This document shows positions 35,699-45,776 of a stretch of DNA of 64,000 bases, piece by piece (position 1 is the stretch's first letter; every line of letters starts with the position of its first letter). The stretch is from Poriferisodalis sp965208555 (GTDB taxonomy: Bacteria; Actinomycetota; Acidimicrobiia; Acidimicrobiales; Poriferisodalaceae). Position numbers and translations under genes: made by a program. The DNA is taken from assembly GCF_965208555.1 (NCBI RefSeq), contig NZ_OZ242342.1:2852001-2916000 (forward strand), in the 5' to 3' direction. Under the pieces are notes generated by a model. That model was not told where the DNA came from. It did not search any database and was given only the letters and a program-made list of their open reading frames with translations.

Positions 35699-37177
35699 GT
35701 GAAGACCGAGATCGTCGCCGTGGGCACCGAGCTGCTGCTGGGCCAGATCGTCGACACGAACTCCTCGTGGATGGGCGAGCAGCTCGCCCTGGCCGGCATC
35801 GACAGCCACTACCAGACGAAGGTGGGCGACAACTGGGACCGCATCGAGGACGCATTCCGGCTGGCGCTTGACCGCAGCGATGCCGTCATCGTGTGCGGCG
35901 GCTTGGGGCCCACCCAGGACGACATCACCCGCGAGGTGCTGGCGTCGGTGATGGGGGTCGAGCTGGTGCTCGACGAGCGCATTGCCGAGCGGATCCGGGC
36001 CATGTTCGCCAGCCGCAGCCGCCCGATGCCCGAGAACAACCTGCGCCAGGCCATGGTGCCCGTCGGCGCGTCGCCGATCCCGCAGCAGCCGGGCACCGCG
36101 CCCGGTCTGGTGGCGCCCATCCGCTGGGTGCGAGGCGTGGGTGCCGTCGCGCCTGGCGCTGAGCCGGCGGAAGGGGCTGAGCTCCTTGACCGGGTGGTGT
36201 ACGTGGTGCCCGGCGTGCCGTATGAGATGCGCGAGATGATGAACGGCACCGTGCTGGGCGACCTGCAGCGGCGCGCCGGCGTCAGCGCGACCATCGAGAG
36301 CCGCGTGCTGCGCACGTGGGGCCAGAGCGAATCGGGTCTGGCGGAGATGCTGGCCGGTCGCATCGACGAGCTGGACGAATCCGGCAACCCGACGCTGGCG
36401 TTCCTGGCCAGCGGCATCGAGGGCATCAAGCTGCGGATCACAGCGAAGGGTGCCGACTCGGCCGAGGCGTGGCAGCTCATCGATGCCGAGCAGGCGGTGC
36501 TGGAGCCGCTGCTGGGCGACCTGGTCTTCGCCTACGACGACGACAACATGGAGACGGCCGTGCTCGCCGAGTTGGGCCGGCTCGGGCTGACTATGGGTGT
36601 CGCGGAGACCATCACCGGCGGCCGCATGGCCAACCGGTTGTCCTCCGCGGAGGCCGCGATGCGATCAGGCACTGCGCCGGGTGGGGCCAAGCTGGGCGAT
36701 CCTGGCCTAGCGTCCGGTTCTGACGACGCCGAGTCCGATGGCACAGCATCCGACGGCGGTGGACCCGGGACGTTTGCGGGCGGCATCGTCGCCCGCTCAG
36801 AGCACTTGGCTGACTACCTGCTGCACGCCGGCTCATCGGAGGTGTCCCCGCTGGGCGATGATCTCGTGCCGCCGCTGGCCTCGGCTGCCGGCGCCGAAGC
36901 GCTTGCCCGTGCTGCCCGCCTGCGCACCGGCGCCAGCGTCGGCCTTGCGGTCACTGCAATCGAGGATCGGGCAGCGGCCACGCCGGAGCACCCGTTCGGC
37001 ACGGCATTCCTGGCCGTGTCGATTTCGGCGCAGCCCGCCCGCGGCGATCTGCCCGCCGTCGAACACCGGGATCACGCCGACGAGATCCGCCTGCCCGGCG
37101 ACCGCGAGCGGCTTGCCGACTACAGCGCCATCTCGGCGCTCAACCTGCTGCGCCTGATCCTCCAAGACCGCCGCTAG
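35699..37177 (+). CDS. cinA: CinA-family protein (MoCF-like plus nicotinamide-nucleotide amidase-like domain)
   Basis: This two-domain protein of 492 residues is predicted to act in pyridine nucleotide salvage/repair. The N-terminal molybdopterin-binding-like domain shows EIVAVGTELLLGQIVDTNS and CGGLGPTQDDITREV, followed by VPGVPYEMREMM near residue 173. The C-terminal CinA domain starts about residue 285 (LTMGVAETITGGRMANRL) and includes GLAVTAIEDRAAATPEHPFG. Between TGGRMAN and FAGGIVARSE there is an unusual Gly/Ser/Asp-rich insertion of about 45 residues in the active-site region of the amidase domain. It lies downstream of pgsA, as in many actinobacteria. Confidence 0.9.
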   Translation: MKTEIVAVGTELLLGQIVDTNSSWMGEQLALAGIDSHYQTKVGDNWDRIEDAFRLALDRSDAVIVCGGLGPTQDDITREVLASVMGVELVLDERIAERIRAMFASRSRPMPENNLRQAMVPVGASPIPQQPGTAPGLVAPIRWVRGVGAVAPGAEPAEGAELLDRVVYVVPGVPYEMREMMNGTVLGDLQRRAGVSATIESRVLRTWGQSESGLAEMLAGRIDELDESGNPTLAFLASGIEGIKLRITAKGADSAEAWQLIDAEQAVLEPLLGDLVFAYDDDNMETAVLAELGRLGLTMGVAETITGGRMANRLSSAEAAMRSGTAPGGAKLGDPGLASGSDDAESDGTASDGGGPGTFAGGIVARSEHLADYLLHAGSSEVSPLGDDLVPPLASAAGAEALARAARLRTGASVGLAVTAIEDRAAATPEHPFGTAFLAVSISAQPARGDLPAVEHRDHADEIRLPGDRERLADYSAISALNLLRLILQDRR

Positions 37178-37263
37178 CAGCTTCGCAGCCCCCGGATTCC
37201 CATCTGCTTCCGATCTGCCGACTCATCCTGCGCGTCCGGGCAGCCGGGTGGCAGGCTGTCCCG

Positions 37264-38166
37264 ATGCGTTTCGGATTCTGGACGAAGAACGACCAAGAGA
37301 TCTCGGCGATCATCGAGTGCTGCCAGCACGCGGAAGCCACCGGTTGGGACGGCCTGTGGTTCGCAGATCACTTCATGCCCAATGAGGAGAACGTCGATCA
37401 GCCGGTCCACGAGGCCTGGTCAGTGCTTGCAGCGCTTGCGGTCGCGGTGCCCCGGGTGCGCCTGGGCCCGCTGGTGGCCGGCAACACCTACCGCAACCCG
37501 GCATTGACGGCCAAGATCGCCACCACCATCGATCACATCTCCGGCGGCCGGGTGGTGCTGGGCATCGGTGCCGGGTGGCAGGAGAACGAGCACGAGGCCT
37601 ACGGCTTCGACTTCGGCACGCTGCGCAGCCGCATGGACCGCTTCGACGAGGCTGTCGAGATCATCTGCTCGCTGCTGGGCAACCCTCGCACCAACCTGGC
37701 CGGCGATCACTACACGGTGACCGAGGCGCCGCTGGATCCCAAGCCGGTGCAGTCGCCGGTCCCGCTGCTCATCGGCGGCGGCGGTCGGAAGCGCACGCTG
37801 CGCACCACCGCCCGCTGGGCCACCGAGTGGAACTACTGGGGCATGCCCGACGACATCGCCGACCTGTGCGGCGTGCTCGACGGGCACTGCGAGGCGATCG
37901 GCCGCGATCCCAGCGAGATCAGCCGCTCGGCGTGCGCATTGCTGTTCATCAATGAGGACTCGGCCAAGCTGGATCGCTTCCGCTCGATGGACCTGGGACG
38001 CGCCACCATCGTCGGCACGCCCGACGAAGTAAGTGAGGTGGTCGAGCAGTACCGGCAAGTGGGTGTGGACGAGCTGATCATCCCCGACTTCACGTTCGGC
38101 CCGATGGAGTCCAAGAAACACTCCATGGATCTGTTCATCAACGACGTGGCGCCCAATTTCCGCTAG
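37264..38166 (+). CDS. LLM-class F420-dependent oxidoreductase
   Basis: This 300-residue luciferase-fold protein, likely F420-dependent, has family segments MRFGFWTKND at the start, GLWFADHFMP, HISGGRVVLGIGAGWQENEH (about residues 90-110) and VPLLIGGGGRKRTL (about 165). The ATG at 37264 starts directly in the first beta strand. A second paralogue follows after 59 bp; the two sequences are only distantly similar, so this is not a recent tandem duplication. The substrate is unknown. Confidence 0.88.
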   Translation: MRFGFWTKNDQEISAIIECCQHAEATGWDGLWFADHFMPNEENVDQPVHEAWSVLAALAVAVPRVRLGPLVAGNTYRNPALTAKIATTIDHISGGRVVLGIGAGWQENEHEAYGFDFGTLRSRMDRFDEAVEIICSLLGNPRTNLAGDHYTVTEAPLDPKPVQSPVPLLIGGGGRKRTLRTTARWATEWNYWGMPDDIADLCGVLDGHCEAIGRDPSEISRSACALLFINEDSAKLDRFRSMDLGRATIVGTPDEVSEVVEQYRQVGVDELIIPDFTFGPMESKKHSMDLFINDVAPNFR

Positions 38167-38225
38167 CTGGCAGGGATCGAGGCGATGCGCCGATTTCTGT
38201 GCGAGATCAGACAAGAAAGGGAGCA

Positions 38226-39077
38226 ATGAAGATCGGTCTGTTCCAGATCAACATGGGGGTGCTGGGCGATGCAGCGGGCGCTGAGGGCGCCGGCCGCATT
38301 GCCGTGGCCGCCGAGCAAGCCGGCTTCGAGTCGGTGTGGACCGGGGAGCATGTGGTGCTGCCTGACCCGCAGGCGCCGCCGTCTCCGCTGCCGCCGCTGC
38401 ACCCGATGCTCGACCCGGCGGTCGCGCTTGCATATGTCGCTGCGCTCACCAGCGAGATCAAGCTGGGCACCGGCATCATCATCGTTCCCCAGCGCAACCC
38501 GCTGGTGCTGGCCAAGGAGCTCGCCAGCGTGGATGTACTGTCGGGCGGCCGATTGCTGTTCGGCGTAGGCGTCGGCTACCTCGGTCCCGAGTTCGAGGCG
38601 CTGGGCATCCCGATGGAAGACCGTGCTCGCCGCACCGAGGAGTACATCGAGGCCATGCGGGCCATCTGGTCGATGGACTCGCCCGCCTATGACGGTGAGT
38701 TCGTCAGCTTCTCAGATGTGCAGGCTCGGCCCCGGCCGGTTCAGCAGCCGGGTCCGCCAGTGGTGATGGGCGGCCACACCGCACCCGCATATCGCCGTTC
38801 GGTGACCATGAGCGAGGGCTGGTACGGGTTCGCGCTCGACTACGACGGCACCCAGCGCTGCATCGAGGGCCTGTCCGAAGCCGGGGCCCGCTACGACCGG
38901 CCCGCCGAGCTCGGCCGGCTCGAGATCACCGTCACGCCACGGGTGCGCCCGACGCCCGAGATGGTCGAGCGCTTCGCCGAGATGGGCGTCGACCGCCTGG
39001 TGCTGCTGCCCAATGGTCAAACCGTCGACGAGATCGCCGCGTTTGTCGACCACATCGGCTCGACGATGCTCAGCTGA
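38226..39077 (+). CDS. LLM-class F420-dependent oxidoreductase
   Basis: This is a second luciferase-like oxidoreductase, 283 residues from the ATG at 38226, which is preceded by AAAGGGAG. A start 9 codons upstream lacks a ribosome-binding site. Typical segments are MKIGLFQINMG, VWTGEHVVLPDP, LGTGIIIVPQRNPLVLAKEL and LSGGRLLFGVGVGYL. It ends convergently with the CoA-transferase gene at 39120, with only about 40 bp between. Confidence 0.88.
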   Translation: MKIGLFQINMGVLGDAAGAEGAGRIAVAAEQAGFESVWTGEHVVLPDPQAPPSPLPPLHPMLDPAVALAYVAALTSEIKLGTGIIIVPQRNPLVLAKELASVDVLSGGRLLFGVGVGYLGPEFEALGIPMEDRARRTEEYIEAMRAIWSMDSPAYDGEFVSFSDVQARPRPVQQPGPPVVMGGHTAPAYRRSVTMSEGWYGFALDYDGTQRCIEGLSEAGARYDRPAELGRLEITVTPRVRPTPEMVERFAEMGVDRLVLLPNGQTVDEIAAFVDHIGSTMLS

Positions 39078-39119
39078 ACCTGGAACTGAACCCCGCCGAG
39101 GCCGGGGTTGAAGACTGGC

Positions 39120-40364
39120 CTACCGCCGTCCCGAAGCGTTCGGGCGGCGAATTGGGGCGCCAGCTGAGACGATGCCCTCGTCCTCGAGCGCATCGATGGC
39201 CCCATCGTCAAGTCCCGCGAGGTCGCGTAGCACCTCGCGATTGTGCTGACCCCGGTCACCGGCAACAGCTCCGGGCGCCAGACCGGCATCGGCCTCCCTG
39301 AAGCGCCACGGCGATTGCGGGACGGTCAGCGGCGCGGCGGCCTCGCCCCCCACGATGTCGACGAATGCACCACGCTCAGCTGCCCAGTCGGTCGCTGCAA
39401 GCTCGGCCACCGTGCGTACTTCGGCTGCCATCACCGACTTCACACCGATCGCCGACTCGACCGCTTCGGCACTGTCGAATTGGCTCACCCACTCGCCGAA
39501 GATGGCTTCGATCTCGTCTCGATGCAGAACACGGTCCTCGATGCGTGCAAAACGCGGGTCGTCGCGCAGGTCTGGCCGGTTCATCGCAGCCGCTATCACC
39601 TTGAAACCGAAGTTGGCGGTCAGATCGAGCGTCACCGTGACGTGCCGGCCGCTCGACAGCGGGTACACCGCCGCCCAGTTCTGGCCGCCCTTGAAACCGA
39701 TCATCGGATCCTGGCCGGTCAGGTCGGTCGCGGCCTGGTCGTTGCACATGAGCGTGCTCTCGGCCATCGACACCTCGACGGTCTGGCCGCGCCCGGTCCG
39801 CACGCGCATGTGCAGCGCCGCCAAAACGGCTCCTAATGCATGCAGCCCCGTGTAGGTGTCGGCGTGCGACATCGGGTCGTTGCGGTAGGCGTCCCCGCCC
39901 CGCCGCCTGGAGACCATCTCGGTCACCCCGGCTTCGGCGTGCAGCACCGACGCGAACGCCCCCCGCCCGCTGCGACTGTTGCCGTGCCCCCAGCCCGACA
40001 CCGACGCCACGATGATGCCGGGGTTGATCTCGCTGAGCACGTCGTAGCCGAGGCCCAGCTTGTCGAGCACTCCCGGTCGGTAATTCTCCAGCACGATGTC
40101 GGCCTTGGGCACCATCGACAGCAGCACGTCGCGGCCTGCGGGCCGGGTCAGGTCCAGCGAGACGCACTCCTTGCCGACGTTGAATTGGGCGAAGTAGGGC
40201 GAGAACCCGTCGACGTTGGGAACGATGAACCTGGTCAGGTCGGCATCAGGAGGCTCGATCTTCACCACGCGGGCGCCCAGGTCGGCGAGCAGGCGACCGG
40301 TGATCGGCCCCGCCACGGCGCGGGTCAGATCCAGCACGAGCACGTCTTCGAGCGGTCCGTCCAC
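39120..40364 (-). CDS. CaiB/BaiF-type (class III) CoA-transferase, subgroup with altered active-site Asp
   Basis: This is a 414-residue class III CoA-transferase-family protein. It has DVLVLDLTRAVAGPITGRLL, VVKIEPPDADLTRF, GKECVSLDLTRPAGRD and RTGRGQTVEVSMAEST. In the segment where most family members have a catalytic Asp (FD...QA.SG) it reads GAFASVLHAEAGVTEM (about residue 135). The expected Asp appears to be Ala. This could mark a subgroup with another mechanism, or a CoA-binding protein. It is separated from the MFS gene by about 40 bp on the same strand. Confidence 0.85.
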   Translation of the reverse strand: MDGPLEDVLVLDLTRAVAGPITGRLLADLGARVVKIEPPDADLTRFIVPNVDGFSPYFAQFNVGKECVSLDLTRPAGRDVLLSMVPKADIVLENYRPGVLDKLGLGYDVLSEINPGIIVASVSGWGHGNSRSGRGAFASVLHAEAGVTEMVSRRRGGDAYRNDPMSHADTYTGLHALGAVLAALHMRVRTGRGQTVEVSMAESTLMCNDQAATDLTGQDPMIGFKGGQNWAAVYPLSSGRHVTVTLDLTANFGFKVIAAAMNRPDLRDDPRFARIEDRVLHRDEIEAIFGEWVSQFDSAEAVESAIGVKSVMAAEVRTVAELAATDWAAERGAFVDIVGGEAAAPLTVPQSPWRFREADAGLAPGAVAGDRGQHNREVLRDLAGLDDGAIDALEDEGIVSAGAPIRRPNASGRR

Positions 40365-40405
40365 GGCGCATGACGATAGAGCCGCGCGGCGCCCGCTGCC
40401 CGCGA

Positions 40406-41710
40406 TCAGCTACCGCTCTCGCCGCCGGCCAGCACCGGCATCCAGACGCTGGGAGGGGACAGCTGCGAGGGCAATCGACGTGCTGGCGCACGGTCGGTGG
40501 GTTCGAGCGGCACCGGGTCGCGGGTCAGTCGAGAGATGACCAGCGTTCCGGCCAGGGCGAACACCGCCGCGGCAGCGATGGGCACGAGCGTCCCGCCGGT
40601 CTGCTCGTGCAAGTTGAGCATCAGGATCGGGCCCACCATGCTGCCGATGCCGTAGCAGAAGAACAGGCGGCCTAGCACCGACCCGATGCCCGCCACACCG
40701 AACAGGTGCGGCGTGACATCGCCCTGCAGTGCCACGAAGCCGCCGTAGCCGACGCCGAGCAGCACGGCGAACGCTGCGATCTGCAGGTAGCGGTCCGAGG
40801 CGAAGAACCAGATGACATACGCGACTGGCAGCATCCCGAACGAGATCGTCAGCAAGCGCACCGATCCGAGTGCCCGGGCGAAGCTGGTCAGCAGCAGGCG
40901 GCCGACGATGCTCGAGCCGCCGACAATCGAGAGCAGCCACGCCGCTGCGCTGGGGCTGATGTCCACCGAGCGGGCGAAGGGGATGATGGCTGCCAGCGAT
41001 CCGATCACCGGCACGGCGAACAGCGCGGAGCCGATGGTCAACAGCCAGAACGCCTTCGTCCGGAAGACGCGGCGTACGTGCTCGCGTGGATGAGCAGTTG
41101 CGACGATCGGCGTGCGCCGCACCAGCACGAAGCACACGACGAAGGTGATCGCTCCGATGACGGCGAGCCACCGGTAGGCCTCGCGCCAGCCGAGGTGCTC
41201 GATCATGCGCTCGGCGAGCGGCACCAGGAACAAGGTGCCCAAACCGGGCCCGGTCGCGACGAGCCCTTGGGACACTGCCCGGTTCCGCAGGAACCACGAC
41301 GCCGCAGTCGCGAACAGCGGCGAGACGAACAGGCCTGCCCCGAATCCGCAGCCGATGCCGTACACGACGTAGCCGTGCCAGAGCTGCGAGACCGACGACG
41401 TCAAGACCAGGCCGGCCACGAACATGGCACCTCCGACCGCGAGCAGCGGCCGTGGCCCCAGCCGGTGCAGCAGCGGGCCCGAGATGATCCCGGTGCTGAA
41501 GAACAGCAGCGTGGCGATCCCGATCATGACCGAGGTGCCGCCCTGGCCAGTCCCGAATTCGGCAGACATCGACTCGATGAACGCGCCGAACGTGTAGATG
41601 GTGCCGAAGGCCACGCCGCACGACAGGCCGGCGCCGACCGCCACCAGCCAGGCGCGCCACGAGTCGATCAGCTCAGGCTGGCTCGCAAGCGGGGGAGCGG
41701 CATCGTCCAC
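40406..41710 (-). CDS. MFS transporter (monocarboxylate/oxalate-formate antiporter-like)
   Basis: This is a 434-residue transporter of about twelve helices. The N-terminal half has the monocarboxylate-porter pattern SWRAWLVAVGAGLSCGVAFG and ISGPLLHRLGPRPLLAVGG (MFS loop 2-3), with YGIGCGFGAGLFVSPLFATA in helix 4. A basic central loop (RTPIVATAHPREHVRR) separates the halves. It is on the same strand as, and 11 bp downstream of, the enoyl-CoA hydratase-like gene. It may import or export a carboxylate handled by the neighbouring CoA-transferase and hydratase. Confidence 0.86.
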   Translation of the reverse strand: MDDAAPPLASQPELIDSWRAWLVAVGAGLSCGVAFGTIYTFGAFIESMSAEFGTGQGGTSVMIGIATLLFFSTGIISGPLLHRLGPRPLLAVGGAMFVAGLVLTSSVSQLWHGYVVYGIGCGFGAGLFVSPLFATAASWFLRNRAVSQGLVATGPGLGTLFLVPLAERMIEHLGWREAYRWLAVIGAITFVVCFVLVRRTPIVATAHPREHVRRVFRTKAFWLLTIGSALFAVPVIGSLAAIIPFARSVDISPSAAAWLLSIVGGSSIVGRLLLTSFARALGSVRLLTISFGMLPVAYVIWFFASDRYLQIAAFAVLLGVGYGGFVALQGDVTPHLFGVAGIGSVLGRLFFCYGIGSMVGPILMLNLHEQTGGTLVPIAAAAVFALAGTLVISRLTRDPVPLEPTDRAPARRLPSQLSPPSVWMPVLAGGESGS

Positions 41711-41721
41711 AGGAGCGGGAT

Positions 41722-42609
41722 TCAGTCGCCTGTGTCGTCGCAGTCGGTACTGATGCCGGCGACGAGGTCGCCGACCCGCATCTCGCCGTCGCGCGTCTGT
41801 CCGCCCAGCTGCAGGAACTGTTCCATGGCGGGTTGCGCCTGAGGGGTGCGCAGAAGCCGCTGGAAGAGGTACCGCTCTTCGAACAGGCCCTCATTGAGAG
41901 GGAGTTCGTCGGCCGCATTGACGGCTTGCTTGGCCAGGGCCACGGCTTGGGGCGGGAACTTTGCGATGCGGTGTGCCAGATCGGTCACGAAGGGCCGCAG
42001 CTCGTCCGCGGGCAGCGCCCGGTTCAGGTAACCCCACTGCTCGGCCGTGCGAGCATCGACGTCGACGCCGCCGAGGATCACCTCCATGGCACGGCCGCGG
42101 CCCACCAGACGGGGGAGGCGCTGGGTGCCGGTGCCGCCGGGCAGGATGCCGATCGGCACCTCCATCTGGTTGATGACGGTGCGGTCGAGCGCACCGAAGC
42201 GCATGTCGCACGACATCGACAGCTCGCTGCCGCCGCCGCCGACCCGTCCGCCGATCTCGACGATGGTGGCCTTGGGCATCGTGCGGTACGTCTCGCACAT
42301 GGCGTGGAAGCCGACATGTTCGGTGGGCCGCTCGGCGGGACCGTCGGTGGGGTAGCCCAAAATCGCTGTCACGTCGAAGTGGGCGATGAAGAAATCCGGG
42401 TTGTCGCTGCGCAGCACTACCACCCGGACCGAGTCGTCATCGGCGACATGGACACTGAACTTGGCCAGCTCACGGAACAGCGCAGGTGTCATCACGTTGA
42501 TCGGCGGGGCGTCGATGGTGGCGAACACGACACCCGCGTCGCGCTCGATGTGCAGCAGCTCGAAGTCGCTGTCGGTCATCGCAGTGGAATTCTCAGCAAG
42601 GGGGCTCAT
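41722..42609 (-). CDS. Enoyl-CoA hydratase/isomerase-family protein
   Basis: This crotonase-fold protein is about 295 residues from the ATG at 42609; starts at 42579 or 42639 are equally weak in ribosome-binding signal. Both usual catalytic glutamates are in place: GGGSELSMSCD and QMEVPIGILPGGTGTQRLPR. The oxyanion-hole region around FFIAHFDVTA is present. The C-terminal about 60 residues (EERYLFQRLLRTPQAQPAMEQFL) form the usual helical part. The gene is divergent from recA and shares a 191-bp intergenic region with it. Confidence 0.85.
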   Translation of the reverse strand: MSPLAENSTAMTDSDFELLHIERDAGVVFATIDAPPINVMTPALFRELAKFSVHVADDDSVRVVVLRSDNPDFFIAHFDVTAILGYPTDGPAERPTEHVGFHAMCETYRTMPKATIVEIGGRVGGGGSELSMSCDMRFGALDRTVINQMEVPIGILPGGTGTQRLPRLVGRGRAMEVILGGVDVDARTAEQWGYLNRALPADELRPFVTDLAHRIAKFPPQAVALAKQAVNAADELPLNEGLFEERYLFQRLLRTPQAQPAMEQFLQLGGQTRDGEMRVGDLVAGISTDCDDTGD

Positions 42610-42654
42610 GGAGCGCAGCGTGCCACATGGCTGGGTCACTGTGCCTGCCTTGCC

Positions 42655-42684
42655 TTGACACGAACTGATGTTCGGAACTACATT
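42655..42684 (+). promoter_or_regulatory. recA promoter
   Basis: A perfect TTGACA (42655-42660) and TACATT (42679-42684) are separated by 18 nt, giving a sigma-70-type promoter with a transcription start expected near 42691. The spacer contains the SOS box. The transcript leader to recA would be about 110 nt. Confidence 0.75.
42661..42674 (+). promoter_or_regulatory. SOS box (LexA operator) of recA
   Basis: CGAACTGATGTTCG matches the actinobacterial LexA operator core GAAC-N4-GTTC exactly and lies between the -35 and -10 elements of recA. LexA bound here would block RNA polymerase. lexA itself is not in the window. Confidence 0.85.
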
Positions 42685-42800
42685 GCTGTCATTACGGGTC
42701 GGCAGAAATTCACCCGTGAGTTGTCACACCCCGCTCCTACGGTGCCCCAAGACGGCATCGCACACCGGGTGCGGCCGAACGGGAGTCCGAGGAGGACGAC

Positions 42801-43886
<1,086 letters not shown>

Positions 43887-43906
43887 CCCGCACCACGGTG
43901 TTGCCC

Positions 43907-43912
43907 TAGCCT
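43907..43912 (+). promoter_or_regulatory. Possible -10 element before the monooxygenase gene
   Basis: TAGCCT lies just after recA. A start of transcription about 7 nt later would give a leader of about 43 nt that contains GGGGAG before the GTG at 43963. Confidence 0.35.
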
Positions 43913-43962
43913 GATCCGGTCCCGGTGTACGGGACGAGTCGGTCTCGACCGGGGAGTGACAC

Positions 43963-45735
43963 GTGGCGCAGAAGAGCGGCAAGCCGCAGAATGTCTTCAA
44001 CTTCGACTACTCCCGTGAGGTCGACGGCCGTCCGCCGCAGTCGTACTACGACGACATCAAGCAGCGGTTCGCCGAAGAACGCGACCTGCGGCTGAACTAC
44101 CGGCCTCCCGGCACGCAGATCTACACGTCGGACCTCGTTGGCGAGTTCGCCCGCTACGAGGAGGATCCGTACGCGACCGAGCGCATCGAGCGCCCGCCCG
44201 TACGCGATGAGGTGGAGGTGCTGTTCATCGGGGGCGGGTTCTCGGCGCTGCTGACCTCAGCCCGGCTGCGCCAGAAGGGTGTCGAGAGCATCCGCATCGT
44301 GGAGCGTGGCGCCGATGTCGGCGGCACGTGGTACTGGAACCGGTACCCGGGGGTGGCCTGCGACGTCGTCTCGTACGACTACCTGCCGCTGCTGGACGAG
44401 ACCGGCTATGTGCCGACCCGGCACTACGCCACCGGCGACGAGATCTACGAGTACTGCCAGCTCATCGCCCGCAAGTACGACCTCTACGACCTGGCGATGT
44501 TCCAGACCACGGTGACGTCGACCGTCTGGGACGGCGACGCCGAGGTATGGCGCGTCGGCACCGACCGCGGCGATGAGATCACGGCCCAATTCGTCATCTG
44601 CGCCAATGGGACCCTGGCCAAACCGAAACTGGCCGTCATCGAAGGCATGGAGCGGTTCGCCGGGCACTCCTTCCACACATCGCGGTGGGACTACGACTAC
44701 ACCGGCGCAGATCTCGAGAACCTCGCCGGCAAGCGGGTCGGCATCATCGGCACCGGCGCCACGGCGGTGCAGGCCATCCCGCAGCTCGGCGAGATGGCCA
44801 AAGAGCTCTATGTCTTCCAGCGCACGCCGTCCTCGATCGACATCCGGGACGACTGGGAGACCAATCCGGAGTGGGCCGCGAAGCTCAAGCCGGGCTGGCA
44901 GGCTCGCCGCCGCGAGCGAGCGATGGCCGGGCCTCGCCTCAGCGACGAGCAGAAGGCTCGCCGAGCGGCAATGTCGCGCGAGGAGAAGATCCGTCGGCAG
45001 GAGAACGCCAATATCGACGCCATGATGCGCATCCACCGGCGCATCGACGAGGTCGTCGAGGACCCCGGCACCGCCGAAGCGCTCAAGCCCTGGTACATGC
45101 TCATGTGCAAGCGGCCGTGCTTCCACAACGACTACCTGCCCACGTTCAACCGGCCGAACGTGCACCTCGTCGACACCCAGGGCAAGGGCATCACCCAGAT
45201 CACCGAGCAGGGTCCGCTGTTCGAGGGCGTGCAATACGAGCTGGACCTGCTGATCTACGCCACCGGCTTCGAAGTGCAGCGCACCGGCATCTACAACCGC
45301 ATCGTCGGCGAGAACGGTTTGGAGCTGAACGACAAGTACGCAGACGGCATCCGCACGCTGCTGGGCATCCACACTGCCGGCTACCCGAACCTGTTCATCA
45401 TGGGCGGCTATCAGGCGTTCTTCGCGTTCAACCTCACCGACGTGCTCAACAGCCAGGGCGAGCACATCGCCGAGTGCATCGACTTCGTGCGCCGGGGCGG
45501 CCTGCAGACCATGGACTGCCTGCCCGAGGCTGAGGAATGGTGGGTGCAGCAGGTCATCGCCAACCGCGGCAAGACCACCCGCAACCGCGACTGCACCCCC
45601 GGCTACTACAATTTCGAGGGCGCCGAGAACCGCCGCCAGGACGGCAACTTCAACGGCAACATCAAGCAGTACCTGGGCTTCATGTCCCACGCCCGCGAGA
45701 ACATGTCGGAGAACTTCGCGTTCACCAATCGCTGA
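43963..45735 (+). CDS. FAD-containing Baeyer-Villiger-type monooxygenase
   Basis: This class B flavin monooxygenase has 590 residues. It carries two dinucleotide-binding sites (LFIGGGFSALLTSARL near residue 88 and GIIGTGATAVQ near residue 263). The Baeyer-Villiger fingerprint F-x-G-x3-H-x3-W-D is intact as FAGHSFHTSRWD at about residue 231. The N-terminal about 80 residues precede the FAD domain, as in longer cyclododecanone/steroid-type BVMOs. It is predicted to insert oxygen next to a ketone using NADPH and O2. A GTG start with GGGGAG upstream is used. It sits between recA and miaB, where recX would normally be. Confidence 0.88.
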   Translation: MAQKSGKPQNVFNFDYSREVDGRPPQSYYDDIKQRFAEERDLRLNYRPPGTQIYTSDLVGEFARYEEDPYATERIERPPVRDEVEVLFIGGGFSALLTSARLRQKGVESIRIVERGADVGGTWYWNRYPGVACDVVSYDYLPLLDETGYVPTRHYATGDEIYEYCQLIARKYDLYDLAMFQTTVTSTVWDGDAEVWRVGTDRGDEITAQFVICANGTLAKPKLAVIEGMERFAGHSFHTSRWDYDYTGADLENLAGKRVGIIGTGATAVQAIPQLGEMAKELYVFQRTPSSIDIRDDWETNPEWAAKLKPGWQARRRERAMAGPRLSDEQKARRAAMSREEKIRRQENANIDAMMRIHRRIDEVVEDPGTAEALKPWYMLMCKRPCFHNDYLPTFNRPNVHLVDTQGKGITQITEQGPLFEGVQYELDLLIYATGFEVQRTGIYNRIVGENGLELNDKYADGIRTLLGIHTAGYPNLFIMGGYQAFFAFNLTDVLNSQGEHIAECIDFVRRGGLQTMDCLPEAEEWWVQQVIANRGKTTRNRDCTPGYYNFEGAENRRQDGNFNGNIKQYLGFMSHARENMSENFAFTNR

Positions 45736-45763
45736 GCCCGCCAGCGGCCCACGCACCCGCCCC

Positions 45764-45769
45764 TAGCCT
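45764..45769 (+). promoter_or_regulatory. Leaderless-type -10 element of miaB
   Basis: TAGCCT lies 7 nt before the GTG at 45777, with no ribosome-binding site between. Confidence 0.5.
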
Positions 45770-45776
45770 TGGCGCC

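Noticed and set aside
40706..41842. Open frame of 378 codons opposite the MFS gene
   Set aside because: Highly charged, His/Gln/Arg-rich shadow of a transporter gene.
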